Shown: in pieces, positions 1-8,102 of the stretch
Layout of the letters: each line of letters begins with the position of its first letter
How positions within the stretch are numbered: the first letter of the stretch is position 1
From: Aminobacter carboxidus
GTDB lineage: Bacteria > Pseudomonadota > Alphaproteobacteria > Rhizobiales > Rhizobiaceae
Assembly: GCF_014863355.1 (NCBI RefSeq)
Contig: NZ_JACZEP010000001.1
Location: forward strand, 558,001-622,000
Reading direction: 5' to 3'
Length of the DNA: 64,000 nt
Notes under the pieces: model-generated
Told to the model about the DNA's origin: nothing
Database searches by the model: none
The model's input: only the letters and a program-made list of their open reading frames with translations
Made by a program: the position numbers and the translations under genes

Positions 1-2
1 TC

Positions 3-338
3 GGCAATGGCGTTGCAAGTGCGGCGGTGGAGGCGTTGTCGCGCATCCTTGCTGGCGAACTCGGGCGGAGCGGCATCAGGGTGATCTGCCTGCGCCCCGA
101 CGCCATCCCCGAATCGCTTGCGGTGTCGCATGCGCGCGCCGCCTTCCAAGGCTTTGCCAGCCGGGCCGGCATGTCGGTCGACGAAATGCTCGCTGCCCGC
201 GCCGCCAACGGACCGCTGCTCGGGCGCTTCCCGACGCTGGCCGAGATCGGCGATTTCGCAGCCTTTGCCGCCTCGGATCGGGCAGGGGCCATGACGGGTG
301 CTATCGCCAACCTGAGCTGCGGCACGCTGGTCGACTGA
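3..338 (+). CDS. SDR-family oxidoreductase-like protein, C-terminal part (cut by window edge)
   Basis: Only the last ~112 codons are present; the frame is open to the left edge, so the start lies outside. The remaining part shows the typical SDR alpha-F/beta-6 region (AAVEALSR, then GIRVICLRPDA) and a C-terminal MTGAIANLSCGTLVD end that resembles the TG..(I/V)N..(G)G end of short-chain dehydrogenases. Where classical SDRs carry the catalytic YxxxK just before AAVEAL, this protein reads NGVAS (bases 6-20), so both Tyr and Lys are absent. It may belong to a non-classical clade that binds nucleotide without the usual catalysis. Function and substrate cannot be called from this fragment. Confidence 0.75.
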   Translation, partial: GNGVASAAVEALSRILAGELGRSGIRVICLRPDAIPESLAVSHARAAFQGFASRAGMSVDEMLAARAANGPLLGRFPTLAEIGDFAAFAASDRAGAMTGAIANLSCGTLVD

Positions 339-403
339 CCCACAGCCTTGCCAATTTCCGCCGCCCCTGATCTTCTCCCATAAGAGCGGGGGACGCGGAC
401 AAC

Positions 404-676
404 ATGCTTTTCTTTGTCATCGAGGATTTTCGCGGCCGCGACCCGAAGGCGATCTATCGCCGTTTCCGCGACAAGGGACGGTTGGCGCCCGAGGGCTTCA
501 TCGTCCATCACAGCTGGATTGCCGGCGACATGAGCCGCTGCTTCATGCTGGTGGAGGCCGATGACGTGACGCTGCTTCAGCGCTGGGTCGTCGAATGGGC
601 CGATCTCGTCGGTTTCGAGATCGTGCCCGTTGCCTCGAGCAAGGACACGGTGGCGGGGCTGACCGCCCATCTCTGA
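404..676 (+). CDS. DUF3303-family small protein
   Basis: This is a 90-residue soluble protein opening MLFFVIEDFRGRDP and containing a G(F)IVHHSWI segment and a FMLVEADD strand. That is the pattern of DUF3303 proteins, small ferredoxin-like alpha/beta dimer folds of unknown function. The ATG follows a GGGGGACGCG purine-rich stretch 8-17 bases upstream. It stands alone between the SDR fragment and ltrA, all on the plus strand, with a 65-base gap to the former and about 120 bases to the latter. No catalytic residues can be identified. The family call rests on recognising the pattern. Confidence 0.7.
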   Translation: MLFFVIEDFRGRDPKAIYRRFRDKGRLAPEGFIVHHSWIAGDMSRCFMLVEADDVTLLQRWVVEWADLVGFEIVPVASSKDTVAGLTAHL

Positions 677-795
677 GCGGCGATGTCCTGCTGAATGGGC
701 GCGACCACCGTGCGTGGCAGCAGCGGCACCGTTGCCCGCTTGACGCAAAGCCCTGGCGACGTGAATGCTGACGCCAAACAGCAACGGGGACGGGC

Positions 796-1977
796 ATGAT
801 CGGAGCGGCGGTTCATAACTACCAGCGCAAGCGGGGAATAGGCGAGGCGGCGCGGGTCGATTTCGTCGAGCTGTTCTTCGACCTGGTTTTCGTCTTTGCG
901 ATCACCCAGCTGTCGCATCTGTTGCTGCGCGACCTTACGCTGAAGGGTGCGGCCGAAAGCATGCTTCTGCTCGCTGCCGTCTGGTGGGTGTGGAACTACA
1001 CCGCCTGGGTAACCAATTGGCTCGACCCGACCAAGGCGCCGGTGCGGGCGATGCTCTTCATGCTGATGCTGGCCGGGCTGATGCTGTCGACATCGATACC
1101 TGAAGCATTCGAAGGGCGTGGCCTGCAGTTTGCCGTGGCCTACGTCTTCATGCAGTTGGGCCGCACGCTGTTCATGTTGTGGGCGCTCAAGCGTCACAAT
1201 CCCGACAATCATGCCAACTTCGTGCGCATCGGATTCTGGCTAGCCCTTTCCGGCGTCTTCTGGATTGCCGGCGGGATGGCAGGTGTCGAAAGCCGGTTCC
1301 TTCTCTGGGGTATCGCGCTTGCCATCGAGCTGATTTCGCCGGCACTCGGCTTCTGGACACCGTGGCATGGCGCTTCCACGACCGCCGACTGGGATGTCGA
1401 TGGCGGCCATATGGCCGAGCGCAGCGCGCTGTTCATCATCATCGCGCTGGGCGAATCGATCCTTGTTTCGGGCGCGACCTTCGCCGAACTCGAATGGAAC
1501 TGGGTCAACTTCGCGGCTTTCCTCACCACCTTCTTCGCCTCGGTGGCGATGTGGCTGATCTATTTCAACGTCGGCCAGGAGGCGGCGCACCATCGTATCT
1601 CGTCGGCCGCCGACAAGGGGCGGATCGCCCGCGTCGCCTATACCTACATTCCCGTGGTGCTGGTCGCCGGCATCATCGTGGTGGCCGTCTCGGACGAGTT
1701 GGTCCTTGCCCATCCGCTCGGCCACGCCGAAGCAGCCGTGATCTGGACCTCGATCGGCGGCACCGCGCTCTATCTGGTCGGCAACCTGTTGTTCAAGTTC
1801 TATGTCGTCGGCCGCGCGCCGCTCTCGCACATCATCGGCCTTGGGCTGCTTGCCGCCATGTTGCCCTTCGCCAGCCACATGTCACCGCTGCTGATCGGGG
1901 CGGCGACGACCGTGGTGATGGTGCTGGTGACGATCCTCGAACTGCGCGGCCAGCCGAGCGGGCATCAGGCGCATTAG
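796..1977 (+). CDS. ltrA: Low temperature requirement protein A (LtrA) family membrane protein
   Basis: A 393-residue polytopic membrane protein with the LtrA hallmark near the N-terminus (VDFVELFFDLVFVFAITQLSHLLL, residues about 21-44) followed by about ten hydrophobic segments. LtrA was named from Listeria growth at low temperature; its molecular role is unresolved, though transport is often proposed. The family motif HMAERSALFIIIALGES (residues about 206-222) is intact. The start is the ATG preceded by GGGGACGGG 2-10 bases upstream. A GST gene follows 92 bases later on the same strand with a hairpin between them. Confidence 0.9.
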   Translation: MIGAAVHNYQRKRGIGEAARVDFVELFFDLVFVFAITQLSHLLLRDLTLKGAAESMLLLAAVWWVWNYTAWVTNWLDPTKAPVRAMLFMLMLAGLMLSTSIPEAFEGRGLQFAVAYVFMQLGRTLFMLWALKRHNPDNHANFVRIGFWLALSGVFWIAGGMAGVESRFLLWGIALAIELISPALGFWTPWHGASTTADWDVDGGHMAERSALFIIIALGESILVSGATFAELEWNWVNFAAFLTTFFASVAMWLIYFNVGQEAAHHRISSAADKGRIARVAYTYIPVVLVAGIIVVAVSDELVLAHPLGHAEAAVIWTSIGGTALYLVGNLLFKFYVVGRAPLSHIIGLGLLAAMLPFASHMSPLLIGAATTVVMVLVTILELRGQPSGHQAH

Positions 1978-2037
1978 CGGCTGGACGAAGAACCGGAGCG
2001 GCCAGGCTTCTGGATCGGGACACTGCCTCGTGTAGTA

Positions 2038-2061
2038 TCCCGGAGAAGTTTCGCTCCGGGA
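2038..2061 (+). other. Perfect 8-bp hairpin in the GST leader
   Basis: The arms TCCCGGAG (2038-2045) and CTCCGGGA (2054-2061) flank an 8-base loop, and the structure ends 8 bases before the GST start codon at 2070. There is no T-run, so it is a poor intrinsic terminator. The arm CCGGAG could hide or compete with ribosome binding to the downstream gene. Function unknown. Confidence 0.5.
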
Positions 2062-2069
2062 CGCACATC

Positions 2070-2696
2070 ATGATCCTCATCGGCCAGTATGACAGCCCTT
2101 TCGTTCGCCGTGTCGGCATCGCACTTCGGCTCTATGGCCTGCCGTTCAGGCACGAGCCGTGGTCGGCATTCGGCGACGCCGACAAGATCCGCGCCTACAA
2201 CCCGCTGACCCGGGTGCCGACGCTGGTGCTCGACAATGGCGAGGTGCTGATCGACAGCCACATGATGCTCGATTATCTCGACAGCCTGGCACCTTCAGGC
2301 GAAGCGATGTTCCCGAGGGATGAGCCGGCGCGGCATCAGGCGCTGAAGATCACGACGCTGGCCACCGGCGTCGGCGAAAAGGCGGTCAGCCTGTTTTACG
2401 AAAAGCGGCTGCATGCGCAGGTGTCGGAGGTCTGGGTCGAGCGCTGCCGCACGCAGATCGCCTCGGTGCTCGCGGTGCTGGAAACCGAGCGGGCAAAAAG
2501 GGGTGGGACCTACTGGTTCGACGATCGCATCGGCCATGCCGACATCGCCGTGGTTGCGGTGTTGCGCTTCATCAACGATGCGCACCAGGGCCTGCTTGAT
2601 ATGGCCGAGTTCCCGGCGCTCGCCGCCGATGTCGCACGGCTGGAGGCGATGCCGGTGTTCCAGCAGATCAGCCAGGCGTTCATCCCGCCGGCCTGA
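2070..2696 (+). CDS. Glutathione S-transferase family protein
   Basis: A 208-residue protein with an N-terminal thioredoxin-fold GST domain (residues 1-80: MILIGQYDSPFVRRVGIAL, the cis-Pro segment TRVPTLV around residue 50, then the E/D-S glutathione motif as IDSHMMLDYL) and an all-helical C-terminal domain ending ..FQQISQAFIPP. GSTs conjugate or reduce electrophiles with glutathione in the cytosol. The long frame runs open far upstream through ltrA out of frame; I chose ATG 2070 because it begins exactly at the conserved GST N-terminus. The Ser at SPFVRR is in the position of the active-site Ser/Cys of beta/zeta/theta-like GSTs. Substrate unknown. Confidence 0.88.
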   Translation: MILIGQYDSPFVRRVGIALRLYGLPFRHEPWSAFGDADKIRAYNPLTRVPTLVLDNGEVLIDSHMMLDYLDSLAPSGEAMFPRDEPARHQALKITTLATGVGEKAVSLFYEKRLHAQVSEVWVERCRTQIASVLAVLETERAKRGGTYWFDDRIGHADIAVVAVLRFINDAHQGLLDMAEFPALAADVARLEAMPVFQQISQAFIPPA

Positions 2697-2746
2697 GACT
2701 TAGTGGAGCATGGTCTTGCCGGAAAACCTGCAGCCACTTCCTGGGA

Positions 2747-3364
2747 TCATGGTCGGCCGTGGCGCTGCTTTTCGATCGCAGCGAAGCGCTTGAGGAAGGC
2801 ATCCTGCACGCGTTTTGCCGGCTGCGGCGCCAGATCGAGCCCGTCGGCGGCGATGCCGCGCGGGCGGCCGAAGAACTCGGTCGCTTCTGACACAGCAAAG
2901 CCGGCGAGCGCAGTCGCCTCGAAATAGGCCGATATCTGGTCGGCGCGCTTGATGTCCTTCTTCAGCCCCACGCCGATTTCGGCCGGCAGGCCAAAGCGCA
3001 GATGGACGGCATGCTGCAGCCGCTCCTCGCACGACTTGTAGCCGCCGCCGACAACCGACTTGAACGGCGAGATCATGTCGCCGATGACATATTCGGGTGC
3101 ATCGTGCAGCAACGCGGCGAGCAACGCATCCGGCGATGCAGCTGGCACGATCCTGCGAAAGATCTCCTCGACCAGGAGCGAATGCTGGGCCACCGAAAAG
3201 GCGTGGTCGCCCGAGGTCTGGCCGTTCCAGCGCGCGACACGGGCGAGGCCGTGGGCGATGTCGGAAATCTCGACGTCGAGCGGCGAGGGGTCGAGCAGGT
3301 CGAGGCGTCGGCCCGACAGCATGCGCTGCCAGGCGCGCGGCGGGGCGCCGGGACGGTCAGCCAT
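2747..3364 (-). CDS. HD-domain phosphohydrolase (YfbR-like)
   Basis: A 205-residue protein with the HD metal-binding pattern: H54/H61 in GDHAFSVAQHS, the HD pair at residues 87-88 (LLHDAPEY) and a later Asp (IGDM). This resembles YfbR-type 5'-deoxynucleotidases and related HD hydrolases that remove phosphate from nucleotides. It lies directly downstream of ygfZ, its ATG overlapping the ygfZ stop by one base (TGATG on the minus strand), so the two are translationally coupled. Substrate specificity is not visible in the sequence. Confidence 0.82.
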   Translation of the reverse strand: MADRPGAPPRAWQRMLSGRRLDLLDPSPLDVEISDIAHGLARVARWNGQTSGDHAFSVAQHSLLVEEIFRRIVPAASPDALLAALLHDAPEYVIGDMISPFKSVVGGGYKSCEERLQHAVHLRFGLPAEIGVGLKKDIKRADQISAYFEATALAGFAVSEATEFFGRPRGIAADGLDLAPQPAKRVQDAFLKRFAAIEKQRHGRP

Positions 3365-4224
3365 CAGGCGTCTTCCGCGCTGGCCGCTTCGGGGTAGGTG
3401 AAGCTGGCCCAGGCAGGAATTTCGAGCGACACGGCGACGTCGCCGGCAGTGATCTCGCTACCGGCGTCGAGCGCCGCCTTGACCCTGTCGATGCGGGCGA
3501 TGGCGAGACCGTTCTTGCCGTCGACCGAACCGAGCGCACCCACGACCTTGCCGTCGGCCCTGAGCTCGGTGCCGGCGGCGGGAAGGTCTGCGCCCGCGGT
3601 GACCAGAAGCACGCGGCGGCGCGCGGTACCACGATGCTGCATGCGCGACACCACCTCCTGGCCGATGAAGCAGCCTTTCTTGAAACCGACACCGCCCATC
3701 TGGTCGAGCAGCACGTCATGCGGAAAGGCGTCCGCCAGCGCATAGTCGGGGCCACTTTCGGCGACACCACTGGCGATGCGGAAGGCATGCCAGTCGGCTT
3801 CGCCTGTTGTGGCGGCGGGTGCAGCGCCATAGTGGCGGAACACCGGCGCCTGGAAGCGGCTGTCGCGGACAGTCGTTGTTGAATCAGTTTGCGAAGCGGC
3901 TGAATCAGATTGCCATGACACGGCGACAAGCGCCTGATCCTGCTTCGAAATATCGGCCTTGGCACGCAGCCGGTAGAGCATCAGGCGGCGTACGAAATCA
4001 TCTGATATGTCGGCCCGGCATTCGAGCCTGAGCGCGTTGTCGCCGCTGCGCGAGACCAGGAAGTCGAACATGATCTTGCCTTGCGGGGCGAGCAGCGCGC
4101 CCGGTTTGGCCTCGTGCTGACCTAGCGCATCCAGGTCGAGCGTCAGGATGTTTTGCAGGAAATGCTCGGCATCGGGGCCGGAAACATCGATAATGGCGCG
4201 GTCTGCGAGGATGGCTGTCGGCAT
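3364..4224 (-). CDS. ygfZ: Folate-binding YgfZ/GcvT-domain protein (Fe-S cluster maintenance)
   Basis: A 286-residue protein of the GcvT-like fold with the diagnostic KGCFIGQE motif at residues 183-190, whose Cys is the invariant residue of the YgfZ family. YgfZ uses tetrahydrofolate and helps maintain or repair certain Fe-S enzymes such as MiaB in the cytosol. The N-terminal GcvT-like half has the expected LQNILTLDL...GALLAPQGKIMFDFLV pattern. It is divergent from the dihydroorotase gene (71-base gap holding both promoters) and coupled to the downstream HD hydrolase gene. Length is normal for alphaproteobacterial members. Confidence 0.9.
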   Translation of the reverse strand: MPTAILADRAIIDVSGPDAEHFLQNILTLDLDALGQHEAKPGALLAPQGKIMFDFLVSRSGDNALRLECRADISDDFVRRLMLYRLRAKADISKQDQALVAVSWQSDSAASQTDSTTTVRDSRFQAPVFRHYGAAPAATTGEADWHAFRIASGVAESGPDYALADAFPHDVLLDQMGGVGFKKGCFIGQEVVSRMQHRGTARRRVLLVTAGADLPAAGTELRADGKVVGALGSVDGKNGLAIARIDRVKAALDAGSEITAGDVAVSLEIPAWASFTYPEAASAEDA

Positions 4225-4295
4225 GGACCTGATCTTGCATTTCGGAGAGCCATTACGTAAGCCGCAGGCAATTCCCAGACAAGGGCACGCGCGAT

Positions 4296-5627
4296 ATGGC
4301 TACCACCTTCGACCTCATCCTCAAGGGCGGCACGGTCGTCAATCATGACGGCACCGGCGTCCGCGACGTCGGCGTGACCAATGGCCGGATCGCCGCTATC
4401 GGCGATCTGGGCGGCAGCTCCGCCGGCGAGACCATCGATTGCCGAGGCCTGCACATCCTGCCCGGCGTGGTCGACAGCCAGGTGCATTTCCGCGAGCCCG
4501 GCCTCGAGCACAAGGAAGACCTGGAGAGCGGTTCGCGTGCGGCGGTGCTCGGCGGCGTAACCGCCGTCTTTGAAATGCCCAACACCAACCCGCTGACGAC
4601 GAGCGAGGCCGCCCTTGCCGACAAGGTCAGCCGTGCCACCGCGCGCATGCATTGCGACTTCGCCTTCTGGGTCGGCGGCACGCGTGAGAACGCCGGCGAC
4701 GTCGCCGAACTGGAGCGCCTGCCTGGCGCTGCCGGCATCAAGGTGTTCATGGGCTCGTCGACGGGCGATCTTCTGGTCGAGGACGACGAGGGCGTCGCCT
4801 CGATCCTGCGCAACACCCGCCGCCGTGCTGCCTTCCATTCCGAGGACGAGTTCCGCCTGCGCGAGCGCCTTGGCTATCGCGTCGAAAACGACCCGTCGTC
4901 GCACCCGATCTGGCGCGACGAGATCGCAGCCCTGCAGTGCACCGAGCGGCTGGTGCGCATTGCCCGTGAGACGCGTGCGCGCATCCATGTGCTGCACATC
5001 TCGACGGCGGAAGAAATCGCCTTCCTCGAACATCACAAGGATGTCGCCACCTGCGAGGCGACGCCGCATCACCTGACCATGAGCTCGGACGATTACGCCC
5101 GGCTCGGCACGCTGCTGCAGATGAACCCGCCGGTGCGCGCAGCCCGTCACCGCGACGGCGTCTGGCACGGCATCAGCCAGGGCGTCGTCGACGTGCTCGG
5201 CTCCGACCATGCACCGCACACGCTCGAGGAGAAGGCCAAGGCCTATCCGGCTTCGCCGTCCGGCATGACCGGCGTGCAGACGCTGGTGCCGATCATGCTC
5301 GACCACGTGAACTCAGGTCGGTTGACGCTGGAACGCTTCGTCGATCTCGCCAGCCACGGCCCGAACCGCATCTTTGGCATGGCGCGCAAGGGCCGAATCG
5401 CCGCCGGCTATGACGCCGATTTCACCGTCGTCGACATGAAGCGCACCGAGACCATCACCAACGCCCAGGCCGGCTCCAAGGCCGGCTGGACGCCTTATGA
5501 TGGCAAGCAGGTGACCGGCTGGCCGGTCGGCACCATCATACGCGGCATCCGCGTGATGTGGCAAGGCGAGATCACCACGCCGTCACAGGGCAGGGCGGTG
5601 GAGTTTTCGGAAGCGGTGGTGCGGTAG
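4296..5627 (+). CDS. pyrC: Dihydroorotase-family amidohydrolase (PyrC-like)
   Basis: A 443-residue amidohydrolase. Class I dihydroorotase features are visible: HFREPG at 64-69 with the substrate-binding Arg66, the carboxylated-lysine candidate K149 (GIKVFMGSS), H181 (HSED), H231/H234 (HVLHIST), NPP (278-280), and D304 in GSDHAPHT. Dihydroorotase closes carbamoyl-aspartate to dihydroorotate in pyrimidine synthesis. The normal HxH metal motif is QVH here (Gln62), which removes one expected zinc ligand. I recall the same Q in close rhizobial homologues, so it is probably a subfamily trait and not damage. An allantoinase or hydantoinase relative cannot be fully excluded. Confidence 0.85.
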   Translation: MATTFDLILKGGTVVNHDGTGVRDVGVTNGRIAAIGDLGGSSAGETIDCRGLHILPGVVDSQVHFREPGLEHKEDLESGSRAAVLGGVTAVFEMPNTNPLTTSEAALADKVSRATARMHCDFAFWVGGTRENAGDVAELERLPGAAGIKVFMGSSTGDLLVEDDEGVASILRNTRRRAAFHSEDEFRLRERLGYRVENDPSSHPIWRDEIAALQCTERLVRIARETRARIHVLHISTAEEIAFLEHHKDVATCEATPHHLTMSSDDYARLGTLLQMNPPVRAARHRDGVWHGISQGVVDVLGSDHAPHTLEEKAKAYPASPSGMTGVQTLVPIMLDHVNSGRLTLERFVDLASHGPNRIFGMARKGRIAAGYDADFTVVDMKRTETITNAQAGSKAGWTPYDGKQVTGWPVGTIIRGIRVMWQGEITTPSQGRAVEFSEAVVR

Positions 5628-5631
5628 CTTT

Positions 5632-5759
5632 CTTCTCCCCGTGCACGGGGAGAAGATGCCGGCAGGCAGATGAGGGGCGGAGCCAGCCTCACAGATGAAT
5701 GAGCTGCCCCTCATCCGGCCCTTCGGGCCACCTTCTCCCCGTAAACGGGGCGAAAGAAG
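5632..5759. repeat. RIME-like rhizobial intergenic mosaic repeat
   Basis: The element fills the gap between pyrC and the next gene. It contains a perfect 24-bp palindrome (5632-5655, half CTTCTCCCCGTG), a similar imperfect palindrome at the far end (5732-5759), a GGCCC-TTC-GGGCC hairpin (5717-5729), and a long-range perfect pair GATGAGGGGC (5669-5678)/GCCCCTCATC (5706-5715). The whole unit therefore folds on either strand. This composition matches the RIME family scattered between genes in Rhizobium, Mesorhizobium and relatives. As convergent genes flank it, it may also end transcripts. Confidence 0.85.
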
Positions 5760-5771
5760 AAGCGGCAGTGC

Positions 5772-6590
5772 TCAATCCCCCGCCACGAAGAACGCCCAGC
5801 GGCCTTCGGGCGTGATGCCCAAGCGGTAGAAGACGTAGGCGCCGTACTGCTTCATGTCTTCGTAGTCGCCGGCGGTGACGATCTTGAACAGTTCGACCTT
5901 CTGGCGCGGATCGAGCTTGTCGAGCGGGATGCCGAAGAAATAGGGCCAGACATAGAGGTCCTCGTCGGTGCCTTCGCCGAGATGGACGTAGCCGGCGTTC
6001 AGCACCTCTTCCATGATGGCGAGGATTTCCTGGCCTTCGCCGTCGCCGGACAGTCCTTTGATGAAGGCGATCGGGTCGCCCTCGATGTCGCCGAAGGACA
6101 ATTGCGGCATCGCCTCGCCCTGGCCGACAAGCGGCCGCAGCTTTTCGATGTCGCCGGTCTTGGCGGCCTCGACGAGCAAGGTGCGCATCCGCGCCACCGG
6201 CTCGGGCAGGCGGCTGAGATCGTAGACGATTTCGGGAAGTGGGCCTTCCGGATCGAGATTGGGTGCTGCGGGACCCGTGGCGCCGCCCGGTTCGGTGGGC
6301 GTGGCATCCTGCGGCTCGGCCGGCTGCTCGTCAGACGGTTCTTCGGTGTCTGCCGGTGGGGTGGTGGTCGGCGTCTGGATCGGGTCGGGCATCGGCACCG
6401 ACTTTTCAGGCGTAGCGTTCTCTTCGGTGACCGGCTTCGGCGGCAAGACCGGTGCGGGGATTTCCTCACGCTTGATTTCGGAGAGCGCGAACGCCGTCGA
6501 GGCGTAAAGCGGCAGGACGAGCGAGGCGGCAAGGCCGATCACGGCAAGTCGCAATGCGCCGCGGGGCGCAGTTTCAGTCTTTGGCCGCAT
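5772..6590 (-). CDS. Exported Pro/Thr/Glu-rich hypothetical protein
   Basis: A 272-residue protein with an N-terminal signal sequence (basic MRPKTETAPRGALR, hydrophobic core LAVIGLAASLVLPLYA, likely cleavage after STAFA), then a low-complexity linker rich in Pro, Thr, Glu and Asp (residues about 45-115), then a folded domain with IVYDLSRLPEPVARMRTLLVEAAKTGDIEKLRPLV and a C-terminal PYFFGIPLDKLDPRQKVELFKIVTAGDYEDMKQYGAYVFYRLG region. I chose the internal ATG at 6590 because it sits immediately before the signal peptide; an upstream ATG at 6656 would add 22 residues. I do not recognise the family with a known function; it is probably periplasmic. It is one of several minus-strand genes here. 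Confidence 0.75.
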   Translation of the reverse strand: MRPKTETAPRGALRLAVIGLAASLVLPLYASTAFALSEIKREEIPAPVLPPKPVTEENATPEKSVPMPDPIQTPTTTPPADTEEPSDEQPAEPQDATPTEPGGATGPAAPNLDPEGPLPEIVYDLSRLPEPVARMRTLLVEAAKTGDIEKLRPLVGQGEAMPQLSFGDIEGDPIAFIKGLSGDGEGQEILAIMEEVLNAGYVHLGEGTDEDLYVWPYFFGIPLDKLDPRQKVELFKIVTAGDYEDMKQYGAYVFYRLGITPEGRWAFFVAGD

Positions 6591-6764
6591 CAGATCCCTG
6601 GCTCCGGTATTCCCAAGCGCATGCCCCCTCTCGGGCCGACGCTGCAACGCTTTCAATCCGCCTAACCCCGCCCGGAAACCTGTTCCGGTAGCGCGTGGTT
6701 ACACCGTTAATGTGCCAGCATGATGCCGAAACCGTGTCGGCTAGTCAAAGAAGTGGGGCAGCGC

Positions 6765-7022
6765 TCAATGCCGCAGGCGCACCGGCTCGAAGTCGCCGGC
6801 TTCCACCCTGGCGCGCATGCGCTCGAGCATGGCGAGCGCCGCGCGTTCGCCATTGGCGGCGACGATCTCGGCAAAAGCGGTGGCAAGGGCTGCTTCGGCG
6901 ATGATTTCCGGCTCGATGCCGGCGGACAGGCCTTCGGCCCACGCCTCATTGTGGCTCTCGACGGCGGTCAGGCGCTTTTCTTCCCGAACCAGGGCGTCGA
7001 TGTCGCTTACGCTTTGTTCCAT
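6765..7022 (-). CDS. Small acidic helical hypothetical protein
   Basis: An 85-residue protein, acidic and Ala/Glu-rich (MEQSVSDIDALVREEKRLTAVESHNEAWAEG...), with no signal peptide and predicted to be mostly helical. GC-rich third positions and lack of a better frame on the opposite strand support coding. It lies between two exported-protein genes on the same strand, with gaps of about 130-170 bases. Function unknown; the amphipathic helices suggest a small oligomeric or partner-binding protein. Confidence 0.6.
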   Translation of the reverse strand: MEQSVSDIDALVREEKRLTAVESHNEAWAEGLSAGIEPEIIAEAALATAFAEIVAANGERAALAMLERMRARVEAGDFEPVRLRH

Positions 7023-7155
7023 TGCGGTCTTTCACCCTGCCCAGTGAACCGATGATTCGGATCAACTTGAGCTATCCCTTTAATGTCCCGTTAAGACACC
7101 TAGCACAATCGCCCGTCCGTGTACGGCAGGCAATGCCGGGAAAGTAAATAGCCTG

Positions 7156-7533
7156 TTAATTACCGAAGCGAGAGGCGATATCCCGGCTGAGCGCCTCGCC
7201 TTCCTTCATGTAGCGGCTGATCGCTTCGGTCGCCGAAGGCGTGCAGGCGGTGTAGGTGCCGTCGAAGGAGCGGTAGCCGCGGTTGAAGCTGGCGATGAAT
7301 CGGGCGCGGCGCTCGGGCGAGGGGTTTTCGGCCTGGAGCAGCTTTTCCATCTCGCCGCGCCACTGGGTGCCCTTTTCGCCGCACAGGTTGCGCAGGAAAT
7401 GCAGCGAGCCCAGAACCTCGGCGAGCCGCATCAGACCCGGCTCGAACGGCGCTTCGACTGCGCGCGCCGGCGCTGCAAGCATCGTGCTCGCGGCAAGCGT
7501 CATGGCCATGATGTAGGTCGAAGCGCGCATCAT
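7156..7533 (-). CDS. TIGR02301-family exported protein
   Basis: A 125-residue protein with a cleavable signal peptide (AMTLAASTMLAAPARA, cleavage before VEAPFEP) and the pattern LAEVLGSLHFLRNLCG...W...M..LL.AE..S..RRARF.ASFNRGYRSF..TY..CT.SA..A..RY..EG. I recognise this as the TIGR02301 family, a conserved protein largely restricted to Rhizobiales. Two Cys residues are spaced about 48 apart and may form a disulfide in the periplasm. Start may be ATG 7533 or 7530 (tandem Met). Function is unknown. Confidence 0.8.
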   Translation of the reverse strand: MMRASTYIMAMTLAASTMLAAPARAVEAPFEPGLMRLAEVLGSLHFLRNLCGEKGTQWRGEMEKLLQAENPSPERRARFIASFNRGYRSFDGTYTACTPSATEAISRYMKEGEALSRDIASRFGN

Positions 7534-7656
7534 AACTGTTTGTGACGAAACAATTTGTCGCCTGCAAGGCCGCAGGCGCGGCTATCCCAAGCCTAGAGCT
7601 TCTTGTCTTACGCTATTCCGGAGGGAAAGCCGCTGCACACGTTTCCCGGAATTCCC

Positions 7657-8082
7657 CTATGCAGGCAGCGCGACCTGTCCACCGAGCAGTTCGAGCACGA
7701 TTTCGAGCGTCGAATCGGTCAACGGCAGGCGCTCGATCTCGGCGAGGTCGAAATAGGCGGCATCGTCGGCATCGTCGGCGGCAACCGGTTCGCCCTTGAT
7801 GTGACGGGCGCCGAACACGGTGAGCAGGTAGACCGAGGCACCCTCGGCACGGCTGTCGATGAGCAGTTCGCGCAATGGCACCAGCGCGCCGACAGCGACG
7901 CCGGTCTCTTCCATCAGTTCGCGTCGGGCGGCGTCCTCGAGCGTTTCGCCTGGTTCGACGCGCCCGCCGGGGAAGGCGTAGAGGCCCTTCGACGGCGCCC
8001 GGCCGCGGCGGACGAGCATGATCGAGCGGTCGCGCAGGACCGCGACCGAGACGGCAGGAACAATGGTTGCATCGATCATCAA
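7657..8082 (-). CDS. NUDIX hydrolase
   Basis: A 141-residue NUDIX hydrolase with a complete box: GGRVEPGETLEDAARREL then MEETGV, matching Gx5Ex7REUxEExGU. Such enzymes cleave nucleoside diphosphates linked to other moieties, for example oxidised nucleotides, ADP-ribose or NADH, in the cytosol using Mg2+. It is divergently arranged with the SRAP gene at 8197, with a GTTCC-N5-GGAAC inverted repeat in the shared gap. The substrate cannot be predicted from the sequence; the short length fits MutT/ADP-ribose-type members. Confidence 0.88.
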   Translation of the reverse strand: MMIDATIVPAVSVAVLRDRSIMLVRRGRAPSKGLYAFPGGRVEPGETLEDAARRELMEETGVAVGALVPLRELLIDSRAEGASVYLLTVFGARHIKGEPVAADDADDAAYFDLAEIERLPLTDSTLEIVLELLGGQVALPA

Positions 8083-8102
8083 ATTTTCCGCCTAGGGGAC
8101 GC

